Of a stretch of DNA of 64,000 nucleotides, positions 8,778 through 17,236 are shown piece after piece. Within the stretch, counting starts at the first letter, position 1, and the number at the start of each line of letters is the position of its first letter. The notes beneath the pieces were generated by a model, which made no database searches, was not told the origin of the DNA, and saw nothing but the letters and a program-made list of their open reading frames with translations. Source of the DNA: DATKRB01 sp036501425 (GTDB lineage: Bacteria; Actinomycetota; Acidimicrobiia; Acidimicrobiales; RAAP-2); contig DASYAI010000009.1 of NCBI GenBank assembly GCA_036501425.1, forward strand, positions 9,297 through 73,296, written 5' to 3'. A program made the position numbers and the translations under genes.

Positions 8778-9650
8778 ATGACCCCCCCCACCGTCCGCCG
8801 TTGGATGTCCGTGGCGCTGGGGGTCACGCTGGCTACGTCGCTCGGGGTGAGCACCGCCGCCGGGGCCGCTACGACGAGCACCACGCTGCCGGGTCGCGGT
8901 TCGTTCCCCGGCACCTCTGGATCGGTGGCCGCCATCACCGGCAGCTCGATGGAGGTGCAGAACGCCCAGAGCGGACAGGTCACGGTCAACTGGACGCCGT
9001 CGACCACCTTCAGTCAGACGGTCGACGTCGGGGCGTCGACCCTGGCGTCGGGCACCTGCGTCACGGTGACCGGGACCTCGTCGAAGGGAACCATCACCGC
9101 TCGGTCGGTGAGCGTCAGCCAGCCGGTCAGCGGCAAGTGCGCCGCGGCGGGGACCGGCCGGCCGGGGGCCGGGGGCGGACCAGGCGGCTTCGGCGGGGGA
9201 GCGTCGGGCTCGTCGCGGGCCGGGGGGCGGTTCACTCCACCGGCACGCTCGGGCGCCGGTGGAGGTCGGGCGTTCCCCGGCGCGGCCAACATCGCCTTCG
9301 CCAGCGGCCAGGTCACCAAGGTCGCGTCGACGACGTTGACGCTGTCGGGCATCTCGTCGGCCAGCCTGCAGAAGGCGGCCAAGGCGTCGTCCAAGGCCAA
9401 GTCGTCCAAAAAGGCCACGCCTGCGGCGCCGAAGGCGACCACGGTCAAGGTGAAGCTGGCATCGACCACCACGTTCTCCCAGACCCAGCCGGCAACCGCC
9501 TCGAACCTGGCCGTCGGTGACTGCGTCAGCGCCTCGGGGACCGCCAGCTCGACCGGGGCGGTCACCGCGACCACGGTGCGCATCACCTCGACGGGCGGTC
9601 AGAGTTGCACGGCCGGGTTCGGGGGCTTCCGCGGAGGATCGAGTGCCTGA
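8778..9650 (+). CDS. secreted DUF5666-like protein
   Basis: 290 residues. An N-terminal signal peptide (RRWMSVALGVTLATSLGVSTAAGAA) is followed by two beta-rich modules. GSVAAITGSSMEVQNAQSG with TVNWTPSTTFS is the first, and GQVTKVASTTLTLSGISS with VKVKLASTTTFS is the second. This pattern of short-strand modules ending in sTTFS resembles DUF5666. A Gly/Arg-rich linker and an Ala/Lys/Ser-rich stretch separate them. The start is the ATG after AAGGAG at 8761. It lies inside the export operon and overlaps the second adaptor by 8 nt, so it is probably an envelope partner of the transporter. Function unknown. Confidence 0.7.
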   Translation: MTPPTVRRWMSVALGVTLATSLGVSTAAGAATTSTTLPGRGSFPGTSGSVAAITGSSMEVQNAQSGQVTVNWTPSTTFSQTVDVGASTLASGTCVTVTGTSSKGTITARSVSVSQPVSGKCAAAGTGRPGAGGGPGGFGGGASGSSRAGGRFTPPARSGAGGGRAFPGAANIAFASGQVTKVASTTLTLSGISSASLQKAAKASSKAKSSKKATPAAPKATTVKVKLASTTTFSQTQPATASNLAVGDCVSASGTASSTGAVTATTVRITSTGGQSCTAGFGGFRGGSSA

Positions 9651-11334
9651 CCCCAGGCGCTGGCGTCGCCACCCGAGGATCCTCGGTCTCGGCGGCCTCG
9701 CGGTCGCCGCGGTCGCCGCGGGGCTCGCCGTATGGGCGACCGGGGCGTCGGGCACGAGCGGATTCCGCACCGCCCAGGCGACGACCGCCGACGTACGTCA
9801 GACCTTGGGGGTATCGGGCACCGTCGATCCGGTGGACCAGGCGACGGTCGCCTTTCAGGTGGCTGGCACGGTGGCGTCGGTCGACGTCACCGCCGGGCAG
9901 GCGGTCACGGCAGGCCAGACGCTTGCCGCACTGGACCCGACCACGCTCGAGCAGAACCTCTCCTCGGCCCAGTCGGGGCTGTCGTCGGCCCAGGCCAAGC
10001 TGGCCGAGGACGAGGACGCCCAGTCCGGATCGGGCTCGACGACCACCACCACGACCGTTCCGAGCGGGCCGAGCGCCACCACGGCCAAATTGCAGCAGGA
10101 CCAGCAGGCGGTGGTCGGCGCCCAGCAGGCGACCGATGCCGACACCCAGCAGGCCACCTCGGACCTGCAGTCCGCCCAATCGACGTGCGCCACCAGCGGC
10201 GCCACGACGACCACCGCGCCGCCGAGCACGACCACGACCACCACCGCACCGCCGAGCACCACCACGACCACCACCGCACCGACGACTACGACCACGACTA
10301 CCACCGCACCGACGTCGGGAGTGTCGGATTGCACCGCCGCGCTGAACGTGGCACTGAGCGCCCAGCAGCGGGTGGCCACCGACCAGAAGGCCGTGTCGGC
10401 GGCCGAGACGGCCCTCGCCCAACTCCTCGCGGCGTCGACCGGGACCGGAGGTTCGGCATCCGCCGGCTCCGGTTCGAACACGGCCGGTTCGAACACCGCC
10501 AGCACGAACACCGCCAGTTCGGGCTCCGGGAGCGGTGCTGAAGGCGCGGCCCGGGACGCCACGACGAGCGCGGCGAGTGACACCCCGGCCCAGCTGGCCA
10601 GCGACCAGGCGTCGATCGACACCGACGAGGCGGCGGTGATCCAGGCCCAAGCGGCGCTCGCCGATGCACCGCTGGTCGCCCCCATCGCCGGAACGGTCGC
10701 CCAGGTGGACCTGACCGCCGGCCAGGCCGTGAGCGCCGGCTCCACCACCGACGTGATCACCGTGGTGAGCGCCGGCAGCCTCGAGCTGAGCGCGTCGCTC
10801 ACGAGCGCCCAGTCGACCGAGGTCCGGATCGGCGATCCGGTCGACGTGACCGTCGCCGGCGCGAGCGGCACGCTCCACGGCACCGTCTCGCGGGTGGGGC
10901 CGGTGGACGACAGCGACGGGACCTTCACGTACCCCCTGGTAGTGGCGCTCCCCGCCGGATCCCACGGGATCGCGGCCGGCTCCGACGCCCAGGCCCAGGT
11001 GGTGCTGCACCAGGTCGATCGGACCCTGGCCGTGCCAACCTCGGCCGTCAGCACCACGGGCGCCGGCCAGAGCTCGGTGACCGTGCTCGTGGGCGGCCGC
11101 GAGGAACGCAAGCGGGTCTCGTTGGGGGTGGTCGGCACCACGTACACCCAGATCCTCTCGGGGATCGAGCAGGGTGAAACCGTCGTGCTGGCCGACCTCG
11201 CCACCCCCGTCCCCTCGTCGAGCACGGCGACCAACGGGTTCGGCGGAGTGGGCGGCACGTTCACCTTCGGGGGCGGCGCCCGTCAGTTCACCGGGGGCCT
11301 GGCGGGTGGGGGGACCGGCGGCGGGAAAGCGTAG
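9643..11334 (+). CDS. second HlyD-type adaptor with Thr/Pro-rich insertion
   Basis: 563 residues from GTG 9643 (GGAGG six bases upstream). An N-terminal membrane segment (about 10-33) is followed by QTLGVSGTVDPVDQATVAFQVAGTVASVDVTAGQAVTAGQTLAALD (first lipoyl half), an Ala/Gln-rich coiled-coil region and LVAPIAGTVAQVDLTAGQAVSAG (second lipoyl half), then barrel domains. The hairpin is interrupted around residues 187-226 by tandem Thr-rich blocks with the period TTTTTTAPPS, encoded by ACC/ACG runs at 10201-10320, and by further Gly/Ser/Asn/Thr-rich repeats near 10440-10540. It is the fifth gene of the operon, so one ATPase/permease pair is flanked by two non-identical adaptors. Confidence 0.85.
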   Translation: MPDPRRWRRHPRILGLGGLAVAAVAAGLAVWATGASGTSGFRTAQATTADVRQTLGVSGTVDPVDQATVAFQVAGTVASVDVTAGQAVTAGQTLAALDPTTLEQNLSSAQSGLSSAQAKLAEDEDAQSGSGSTTTTTTVPSGPSATTAKLQQDQQAVVGAQQATDADTQQATSDLQSAQSTCATSGATTTTAPPSTTTTTTAPPSTTTTTTAPTTTTTTTTAPTSGVSDCTAALNVALSAQQRVATDQKAVSAAETALAQLLAASTGTGGSASAGSGSNTAGSNTASTNTASSGSGSGAEGAARDATTSAASDTPAQLASDQASIDTDEAAVIQAQAALADAPLVAPIAGTVAQVDLTAGQAVSAGSTTDVITVVSAGSLELSASLTSAQSTEVRIGDPVDVTVAGASGTLHGTVSRVGPVDDSDGTFTYPLVVALPAGSHGIAAGSDAQAQVVLHQVDRTLAVPTSAVSTTGAGQSSVTVLVGGREERKRVSLGVVGTTYTQILSGIEQGETVVLADLATPVPSSSTATNGFGGVGGTFTFGGGARQFTGGLAGGGTGGGKA

Positions 11335-11355
11335 GCGCTCCCCACCCGCGGCCGA

Positions 11356-12561
11356 TCATCCGGTGTCGGTCGACAGCCCCTGCACCTCGGCCGGCGGGGC
11401 GGGTGACGTCTCGGTCGCCGAGGAGGCGATCGACGCCGAGGGGCTCGCGGCGAGATCGGTGCAGGAGCGCTGGGCGCTCCAGCTCGACAGGGCTTGGGCC
11501 GCCGCGGTGCCCGAAAGGGGTTGGGGGAGGTCGTTCACGATCACTGCCGGTCGCCAGGTCGCGCTGTCGATCCGCCGGCCGGTCACCGTGACGGCCAACG
11601 TTCCGCTGGCGTTCTCCGGGGGCGAGTTGTCGTAGAACGCGAAGTTCCCCAGGCCGTAGTCGACGTACGCCGACCCGAGGTAGCCCGCTCCCAGAAGCAC
11701 GTGGGCGTGCGTCCCGACGACGATGTCGGCGCCGGCCGAGACGAGCACTTGGGCGAGTGGCTCTTGGAGCGCGTTGGGACAGTCGTCGAGCTCGGTTCCC
11801 CAGTGGAGGTAGACGACAACCGTGTCGGCGGTCCGGCGAGCCGACTCCACTGCGGTGACGAGGTCGTCGACGTCGTAGGCCGAGGCCAGCCCAGGCTGGC
11901 TGGCGGTCGCCGTCCAGCTCGTCGCGAGATCGCTGTCGATGACCTGGGTGGCGGCGATGATGGCGATCCGCTCGCCGTCGATGGTCGCCTGGTACGGGGT
12001 GAAGGCCTGGGCGGCGTTCTGGCCGATTCCCAACACGGGGTACCCGGACTCGGCGCTGGCGCTGAGCGATGCCTCGAGCCCCGGGCGGCCGCAGTCCTCG
12101 CCGTGGTTGTTGGCCTCGGTGACCGCCGTGACGCCGGCCCCTCGGAAGGCCGCGAGTGCCGTGGTCGGGGTGAAGAACACGTACTGCTTGGGTTGGGGAT
12201 CGGTACACGAGCCGGTGACCATTGCCGACTCGAAGTTCACCATCGATAGGTTCGCGCCGGCGAGGAGGGCGGGAACCGTCGGCCCGAGGGCGGTCGCCGG
12301 GTCCTGCGCCAGACGATTGCCGAGGTTGGTGCCGGCAGGAAAGTGGACGTCGCCGCCGAAGACCAAGGTGACCGGTCGCCCGTCACCGTCCCAGTCCGGG
12401 CCGAGCCGGGGGTTGGCGGTGGGGCGAAGATGCGCGGCGCCCGTCCGAGCCCTATGCGGGTCCACCGGCGGGCGGCCGCTGCCCGAACGTCCGACCGCCA
12501 ACCCAACCGTGGCGACGAGGATCACGAGGACGATCGCGGCGATCCTCCGGTTGCGCCGCAC
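11356..12561 (-). CDS. CapA-family (poly-gamma-glutamate synthesis-like) metallophosphatase-fold protein
   Basis: 401 residues with an N-terminal signal/anchor helix (IAAIVLVILVATVGLAVG). The CapA fold shows in order: VTLVFGGDVHF (metal-binding Asp/His), LSMVNFESAM, VTEANNHGEDCG (NNH), VVVYLHWGTELDDCP (HWG) and GTHAHVLLGAGY with YVDYGLGNF near the C-terminus. These are the conserved metal ligands of CapA/PgsA-like proteins. No capBC neighbours are present, so gamma-polyglutamate production is not implied; a cell-surface phosphoesterase-like role is as likely. A Ser/Pro/Thr-rich C-terminal tail follows. It is convergent with the export operon, whose stop lies 21 nt away. Confidence 0.82.
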   Translation of the reverse strand: MRRNRRIAAIVLVILVATVGLAVGRSGSGRPPVDPHRARTGAAHLRPTANPRLGPDWDGDGRPVTLVFGGDVHFPAGTNLGNRLAQDPATALGPTVPALLAGANLSMVNFESAMVTGSCTDPQPKQYVFFTPTTALAAFRGAGVTAVTEANNHGEDCGRPGLEASLSASAESGYPVLGIGQNAAQAFTPYQATIDGERIAIIAATQVIDSDLATSWTATASQPGLASAYDVDDLVTAVESARRTADTVVVYLHWGTELDDCPNALQEPLAQVLVSAGADIVVGTHAHVLLGAGYLGSAYVDYGLGNFAFYDNSPPENASGTLAVTVTGRRIDSATWRPAVIVNDLPQPLSGTAAAQALSSWSAQRSCTDLAASPSASIASSATETSPAPPAEVQGLSTDTG

Positions 12562-12825
12562 CCGCCGCGAGGCCAGTGTGGATCCGGGGCGTGACGCGCC
12601 ACGTGGCGTGGGTCGGCGGCGCGACGCGCCACGAGGCCGCCCGCCTCGGGACGCGGCGCGACGACCGACGGGTGGACGGGGCGGGGCCTCGGTTCGGGGC
12701 GCCGGAAGGAGGCCGGTGCTCGACGTAGGGGCGCCAGCTTACGGGGCGCCGCGCCCGCCTGGCGGGAAGGCGGGCGAGCGGGCCGGCCCCGGTCCGCCGC
12801 GCAGAGCACCGCTCCGGTGCGCCGC

Positions 12826-13590
12826 TCAGGACACCGCGGTCCGGAACACCCGGGTGGCCCAGGCGAGCACCAGGGCGCACAGCGGCACGAGCACGGCGAA
12901 GGCCTGCCAGACCGCAGTCCGGGCAAAGTTTCCGGCGGCCAGCACCCGCGAGGCCTGCACCAGGTAGAAGAGCGGATTGAAGTGGGCCAGGACCCGCATC
13001 CACAGGGGCCCGCCGGGCGAGATGGGCAGAAGGACGCCGGCGAGCAGCAACAGCGGGAGGTTGAGGCCGTTGATGATGGCGGCGAAGCTGCTGATGTCCT
13101 TGGTGAGCAGCGCCATGGCGATCGAGAAGGCGGCCATCAGCGCGGCCAGCAGGCACAGGAGAACTGCCAGCACCGCGAGCCCCCACCAGTGCACGGAGAA
13201 GCCGAATGCGGCCCCGACCGCCACCACGACCACGTCGAAGACGAGCATCATCGTGAGCCCCGACAGAATCGGCCCGATCAAGATGGCGAAGCGGCTGGCC
13301 GGCGTGACCCGGAAGCGCTCGATGACCCCCGCCTGCAGCTCGAAGATGGTGCTGAAGCCGGCGCTGCCGCCACTGGCGAAGGCCAGCAAGGAGAGGATCC
13401 CCGGCAGGAACAGTCCGAGGACGACCCCGTTGGACACCGCACCGGATCCCTCGAAGTGCTTGAGCAGCGGGGTGAACAGCGCCAGATAGAGGATCGGGGT
13501 GGAGAACCCGACGAAGAGCCAGACCGGGTTGCGGAGCATCTGGAGGATGTGGCGCCCGAAGAGGAGCCGGGTGTCGCGCAGCGCCTTCAT
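12826..13590 (-). CDS. ABC-2 type drug exporter permease (DrrB-like)
   Basis: 254 residues with about six membrane segments and the ABC-2 membrane pattern (LRNPVWLFVGFSTPILYLALF at the N-terminus, FDVVVVAVGAAFGF, AALMAAFSIAMALLT, LNLPLLLLAGVLLPIS, NPLFYLVQASR near the C-terminus). GVIERFRVTPASR is the cytoplasmic loop that contacts the ATPase in DrrB-type exporters. The start overlaps the end of the ATPase gene by 4 nt. The likely role is export of a hydrophobic compound or lipid. It is the last gene of a padR-ATPase-permease operon. Confidence 0.9.
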   Translation of the reverse strand: MKALRDTRLLFGRHILQMLRNPVWLFVGFSTPILYLALFTPLLKHFEGSGAVSNGVVLGLFLPGILSLLAFASGGSAGFSTIFELQAGVIERFRVTPASRFAILIGPILSGLTMMLVFDVVVVAVGAAFGFSVHWWGLAVLAVLLCLLAALMAAFSIAMALLTKDISSFAAIINGLNLPLLLLAGVLLPISPGGPLWMRVLAHFNPLFYLVQASRVLAAGNFARTAVWQAFAVLVPLCALVLAWATRVFRTAVS

Positions 13591-14576
13591 GCCGCTGCTC
13601 CCTCGCCCGTCCCGGGACCGGCGTCGCGCAGTGACCGCCCGGTCTGGCGCAGGAAGACGTCGTCGAGGGTTGGCTCGGAGAGGCTCATCGAGCGCAGCCC
13701 GACCTGCTCGCCGTCGAGCAGCCGGAGGATCTGGGGCAGGGAGGAACCGCCGTCCTCCACGTAGAGCCGGAGCTGCTCGCCCTCGAGGGTGACCTCGCGC
13801 ACGTAGCTCTGGGTGCCGAGCAGCACTCTGGCGCGTTCGCCGGTGCGGGCGGCGTCGCGCAACTGCAGGAGGACCGCGTCGCCGGCGACTTGGCGCTTCA
13901 GGTCACGTGGGGTGCCCGAAACGACCACCTCGCCGTGGTCCATGATGACCAGCCGGTCGCACAGCGCGTCGGCCTCCTCGAGGTAGTGGGTGGTGAGGAA
14001 GACGGTGGTGCCGCGTTCGCGCAGCGCGACGAGGTGGTCCCATAGGTTGGCGCGGTTCTGGGGGTCGAGACCGGTGCTGGGCTCGTCGAGGAAGAGCACC
14101 CGGGGCTCGTGCACGATGCCGAGCGCCACGTCGAGCCGACGCCGCTGACCGCCCGAGTAGGTCCGGACGCGCCGGTCGGCGAACTCGCGGAGGTCGAGCA
14201 CGTCCATCAACGTCTCCACCCGGCATGCGACCGAGTCGAGCGCTCCGCCGTAGAGGCGACCCTGCAGGATCAGGTTCTCGCGCCCCGTCGCCAGGTCGTC
14301 GGCGCCTCCGAGCTGGCTGACGTACCCACAACGTCGGCGGACGAGCTGGGCCTCGCGGGCCACGTCGGCTCCGGCCACGATCGCCCGGCCGCTCCCGATG
14401 GGCAACAGCGTGGTGAGCATGCGCAACGTCGTGGTCTTGCCGGCCCCGTTGGGGCCGAGGAAGCCGAAGATCTCGCCCGCTCCCACTTCGATGCTCACCC
14501 CCCGGACTGCCTCGACGGAGCCGAGCTTGGTGCGAAAGCTCTTCTTGAGTTGGCTGGTCTCGATGATCGGGGGCAT
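13587..14576 (-). CDS. daunorubicin-resistance-type ABC transporter ATPase (DrrA-like)
   Basis: 329 residues: GPNGAGKTTTLRML (Walker A), YSGGQRRRLDVALG (signature), VLFLDEPSTGLDPQNRA (Walker B plus D-loop) and LTTHYLEEAD (switch His), followed by the roughly 90-residue C-terminal DrrA regulatory domain ending in LDDVFLRQTGRSLRD, which is characteristic of this family. ATG 14576 is preceded by GGAGG eight bases upstream. It lies 26 nt downstream of the PadR gene and overlaps the permease gene. Confidence 0.93.
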   Translation of the reverse strand: MPPIIETSQLKKSFRTKLGSVEAVRGVSIEVGAGEIFGFLGPNGAGKTTTLRMLTTLLPIGSGRAIVAGADVAREAQLVRRRCGYVSQLGGADDLATGRENLILQGRLYGGALDSVACRVETLMDVLDLREFADRRVRTYSGGQRRRLDVALGIVHEPRVLFLDEPSTGLDPQNRANLWDHLVALRERGTTVFLTTHYLEEADALCDRLVIMDHGEVVVSGTPRDLKRQVAGDAVLLQLRDAARTGERARVLLGTQSYVREVTLEGEQLRLYVEDGGSSLPQILRLLDGEQVGLRSMSLSEPTLDDVFLRQTGRSLRDAGPGTGEGAAA

Positions 14577-14602
14577 CGGGTCGACCTCCTTGGTCGGTGC
14601 GC

Positions 14603-15274
14603 TCAGGCGTGGTCGGTGGGTGAGGCGAGCTGCTCGGCCGTCGCGACCGGATCGACGAACGGGTCGGGCGGGGGTCGGTCGGGATGTTCGTGGACGGTCC
14701 GCCACCACTCGATCCCCTCGAGCTGGCCGCGGGCGATCTCGTCGCGTAGCTGGCGCACGTAGCCCAGCTCGGCCCGGCGGAGGACCATCTGGAACTCGCT
14801 CTCGACCCAGAACAGGCGGGGGAGCCGGTGCCGCTCGACGAGCTCGCGGGTGGCCGACACGTGGGCCAGCTCGAACTCGAGGCGCCGGGCCCGCTCTCCG
14901 AGCAGGTCGACCACCTCGTCGGGGGGCAAGGCGGCCAGAAAGCTCAACGCCGCCTCGAGGCTGGGGTAGTCCTTCACCGGGGTGGAGAGGAGATCGCTGA
15001 GCCACTCGTGCATCTCGACCAGGCCGGCGTCGGTCACGTCGTAGATCGTCCGCTCGGGCAGGCGGCCGGCCCGCTCGGTCTCCTTGGCGACGATCAGGCC
15101 TCGCCGCTCCAGCGCGCCGACCACCGCGTAGAGCGACCCGTAGTTGAGCCGGACGCTCTCGTGCTTCGCCCGCTGGCGCAGGACGGTGGACACCTCGTAG
15201 GGGTGCATCGGGCGCTCGCTCAGGCACACCAGCACGGCGAGGGCAAGAGGGTTGCCCCGGTTCCGGCTCGCCAT
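14603..15274 (-). CDS. PadR family transcriptional regulator
   Basis: 223 residues. The N-terminal winged helix is PadR-type: LAVLVCLSERPMHPYEVSTVLRQR, then LNYGSLYAVVGALERRGLI and IYDVTDAGLVEMHEWL. The C-terminal part is long and helical (Vir-type dimerisation arm, rich in Glu/Arg). It leads an operon with a DrrAB-type exporter, an arrangement in which PadR proteins repress the exporter until ligand binds. A perfect 10-bp inverted repeat lies 46 nt upstream of the ATG (15320-15347). ATG 15274 begins just before the domain; longer in-frame extensions pass through repeat DNA and are unlikely. Confidence 0.92.
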   Translation of the reverse strand: MASRNRGNPLALAVLVCLSERPMHPYEVSTVLRQRAKHESVRLNYGSLYAVVGALERRGLIVAKETERAGRLPERTIYDVTDAGLVEMHEWLSDLLSTPVKDYPSLEAALSFLAALPPDEVVDLLGERARRLEFELAHVSATRELVERHRLPRLFWVESEFQMVLRRAELGYVRQLRDEIARGQLEGIEWWRTVHEHPDRPPPDPFVDPVATAEQLASPTDHA

Positions 15275-15319
15275 GTGACGCCATCCGATCGCGCTCGGTC
15301 CGGACCAACCGGAATCTGA

Positions 15320-15347
15320 CTGGAGTACTTTGAGCAGAGTACTCCAG
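15320..15347. promoter_or_regulatory. PadR operator candidate (perfect 10-bp inverted repeat)
   Basis: CTGGAGTACT (15320-15329) and AGTACTCCAG (15338-15347) form a perfect inverted repeat with an 8-nt spacer, upstream of padR on the minus strand. The core AGTACT is itself palindromic. Position and symmetry suit autoregulation of the padR-drrAB operon. The divergent aldo/keto reductase gene starts 217 nt away and could share the control region. Confidence 0.65.
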
Positions 15348-15373
15348 CCCGTTCCGGTCGGGCAAGGAGCCGC

Positions 15374-15421
15374 GCAAGGAGTGGGGCAAGGAGTGGGGCA
15401 AGGAGTGGGGCAAGGAGGGGC
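15374..15421 (+). repeat. 12-bp tandem repeat between padR and the aldo/keto reductase gene
   Basis: GCAAGGAGTGGG is repeated three times exactly (15374-15409), with a fourth degenerate copy ending near 15421. It lies in the non-coding gap just upstream of the PadR operator. The repeated AAGGAG looks like a ribosome-binding site but has no start codon beside it. Confidence 0.85.
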
Positions 15422-15563
15422 GGCGGTCCCGAGCCGACCTACGGTGGGTTTCGGTGGTCGATCCCCATTAGGGTCGGATCGCAACGATCGAAGGACATGG
15501 GCCGGTCGGTCCCGGACGCCTGGCGGACCGTGGCCGCCGGCCTGACCAATGGGGAGGAAGTCC

Positions 15564-16517
15564 ATGGAGTACGTGACGCTTGGGCGGTCCGGCCTGCACG
15601 TGTCCCGCGCCTGTCTCGGGGCCATGATGTTCGGTCACTCGGAGAGCGCGCCCTGCGACGAGACCGAGAGCCGGCGCATCATCGACGCTTTCCTCGATGG
15701 CGGTGGCAACTTCATCGACACGGCCAACCTCTACACGCGCGGCGAGTCCGAGGAGGTCGTCGGACGGGCCATCCGCTCGCGCCGCGACGACGTCGTCCTT
15801 GCCACCAAGGGCTTCATGCCGATCGGCGATGGTCCCAACGATCGCGGGCTGGGCCGCAAGTACCTCACCCGGGCACTCGAGCAGAGCCTTCGGCGGCTGG
15901 GCACCGACTACGTGGACCTCTACCAGTGCCACGGGCCCGACCCCGACACGCCGATCGAGGAGACGATGGCCACCCTCCACGGGTTCGTCGAGGCGGGCAA
16001 GGTCCGCTACCTCGGCTGCTCGAACTGGACCGGTTCGCAGATCGTCGAGGGCCAGTGGGCGGCCGATCGGGCCGGCACCACCCCGTTCGTGAGCTTGCAG
16101 CCGCCCTACTCGCTCACCGCTCGGCGCATCGAGGACGACGTCCTGCCGGCGTGCCAGCGCCACGGACTCGGGACGATGATCTACAGCCCGCTCGGTGGTG
16201 GCGTGTTGACGGGCAAGTACAAGCGAGGGGAGGAGCCGCCGGCCGACAGCCGGGCGGCTCGCGGCGCCATGTGGGGACGGATGCTCGACGAGCAGAACCT
16301 CGACGCGGCAGACGCGGTGGCCAAGGTGGCGGCCGAGCTCGGGACCACCTCGACCGCGGTGGCCATCGCCTGGGTGCTGGCCCGTCGAGGCGTGACCACG
16401 GTCATCATCGGCCCCCGGACCTTCGACCAGTACGAGCAGAACATGGTGGGCTTCGACCTGGCGCTCGATCCGACGGTCGTGAAGCGACTGAGCGACGCCA
16501 CCCGCTGGGCCCGCTGA
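15564..16517 (+). CDS. aldo/keto reductase
   Basis: 317 residues, a (beta/alpha)8 aldo/keto reductase of the AKR11/YghZ-like group. NFIDTANLY holds the catalytic Asp and Tyr, VVLATKGF the Lys, and YVDLYQCHGPD the His region. GVTTVIIGPRTFDQYEQN near the C-terminus is the NADP(H)-binding segment. It reduces aldehydes or ketones of unknown identity. ATG 15564 is preferred because GGGGAGGAAG lies immediately upstream; the ATG at 15549 would place that site inside the gene. It stands alone between padR and tetR. Confidence 0.92.
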   Translation: MEYVTLGRSGLHVSRACLGAMMFGHSESAPCDETESRRIIDAFLDGGGNFIDTANLYTRGESEEVVGRAIRSRRDDVVLATKGFMPIGDGPNDRGLGRKYLTRALEQSLRRLGTDYVDLYQCHGPDPDTPIEETMATLHGFVEAGKVRYLGCSNWTGSQIVEGQWAADRAGTTPFVSLQPPYSLTARRIEDDVLPACQRHGLGTMIYSPLGGGVLTGKYKRGEEPPADSRAARGAMWGRMLDEQNLDAADAVAKVAAELGTTSTAVAIAWVLARRGVTTVIIGPRTFDQYEQNMVGFDLALDPTVVKRLSDATRWAR

Positions 16518-16552
16518 GGGGCCCTGCGATCTGCTGAGGGGCCCTGCGATCT
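16513..16552 (+). repeat. 20-bp tandem repeat at the aldo/keto reductase stop
   Basis: GCTGAGGGGCCCTGCGATCT is present twice perfectly (16513-16532, 16533-16552), followed by degenerate copies to about 16598. The aldo/keto reductase TGA (16515-16517) lies in the first unit, and the end of the convergent tetR gene lies in the last degenerate unit. Confidence 0.85.
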
Positions 16553-16596
16553 GCGATCAGCCGCTGGCCCCTGCGATCAGCTGACGCGCCCTGCGG

Positions 16597-17229
16597 TCAG
16601 CTGCCGGCGTCGGGTGGGGCGGGACGCGCCGTCCCGAGCAGCAGCCCGACCACCTCCCGTAGCGCTTCGCCCAGCTCGGCGAACCCCACGTCGTCGAGAA
16701 GGTCGCTCGAAAGGGCGAGGCCGCTCATGACGGCGCCGACCGAGCAGGCCAGGCGGATCCGGTCCCTCACCGGCACGGCGGGGTTGGTCATGACCCGACG
16801 CAATTGCTCGTCCATGTCGGCGTGCGCGTCGTCGTGCTCCTTGCGGTGCAGCTCTTCGAACGCCGTCCGGTTGCGGTCGTGCATCACGAAGATCTTGCGG
16901 TTGGCCAGCATCTCCTCGAGCGTGTCGTCGAACAGCCGCGCCCAGGCGGCCAGGCCGGCCGGCTCCTCGGCGAGCCGCTGGAAGGCTCGGCGGCCGAACT
17001 CGTGCAGGCGCAGGTGGAGGGCCATGAAGATGTCGGCCTTGCTGGCGAAGTGGTAGTAGATCGCCGCCTTTGAGAACCCCAGCCGGTCGGCGATCTCCCG
17101 TAGGGAGGTCTTGTCGAACCCCTGCTCGATGAACAGGTCGAGGGCGATGTCGAGGATGCGGTCCCGGGTGGAAGGGGACGTATCGTCGACCGGGACGTTC
17201 GCCCGGGCCCTCCCGGCAACCACTGCCAC
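16597..17229 (-). CDS. TetR family transcriptional regulator
   Basis: 210 residues. The N-terminal TetR helix-turn-helix reads RILDIALDLFIEQGFDKTSLREIADRLGFSKAAIYYHFASKADIF; the C-terminal helical ligand domain is of usual size. It is divergent from a DrrAB-type ABC exporter operon at 17353, the classic repressor/exporter arrangement. GTG 17229 has no Shine-Dalgarno sequence. TACACT on the minus strand (17237-17242) lies 7 nt before it, so a leaderless transcript is likely. Interlaced inverted repeats overlap that promoter. Confidence 0.92.
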   Translation of the reverse strand: MAVVAGRARANVPVDDTSPSTRDRILDIALDLFIEQGFDKTSLREIADRLGFSKAAIYYHFASKADIFMALHLRLHEFGRRAFQRLAEEPAGLAAWARLFDDTLEEMLANRKIFVMHDRNRTAFEELHRKEHDDAHADMDEQLRRVMTNPAVPVRDRIRLACSVGAVMSGLALSSDLLDDVGFAELGEALREVVGLLLGTARPAPPDAGS

Positions 17230-17236
17230 AGCTCCC

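Noticed and set aside
9583..11264. Two long minus-strand open frames (about 470 residues each) opposite the second adaptor.
   Set aside because: They consist of Gly/Arg or Val/Ala/Ser runs mirroring the Ala/Thr-rich adaptor. No motif or start signal supports them.
12562..12825. The GC-rich gap holds a 30-bp near-repeat (GACGCGCCACG twice) and could hide a small gene.
   Set aside because: Frames through the gap are Arg/Pro/Gly-rich and continue from shadow frames of neighbours; no ribosome-binding site or conserved sequence was seen.
15374..15421. Regular 12-bp repeats could be the start of a CRISPR array or a Cys/Pro-rich gene on the minus strand.
   Set aside because: The units are contiguous without spacers, and the Cys-Pro-Thr-Pro translation is only the 12-bp repeat read in frame ahead of the true padR start.
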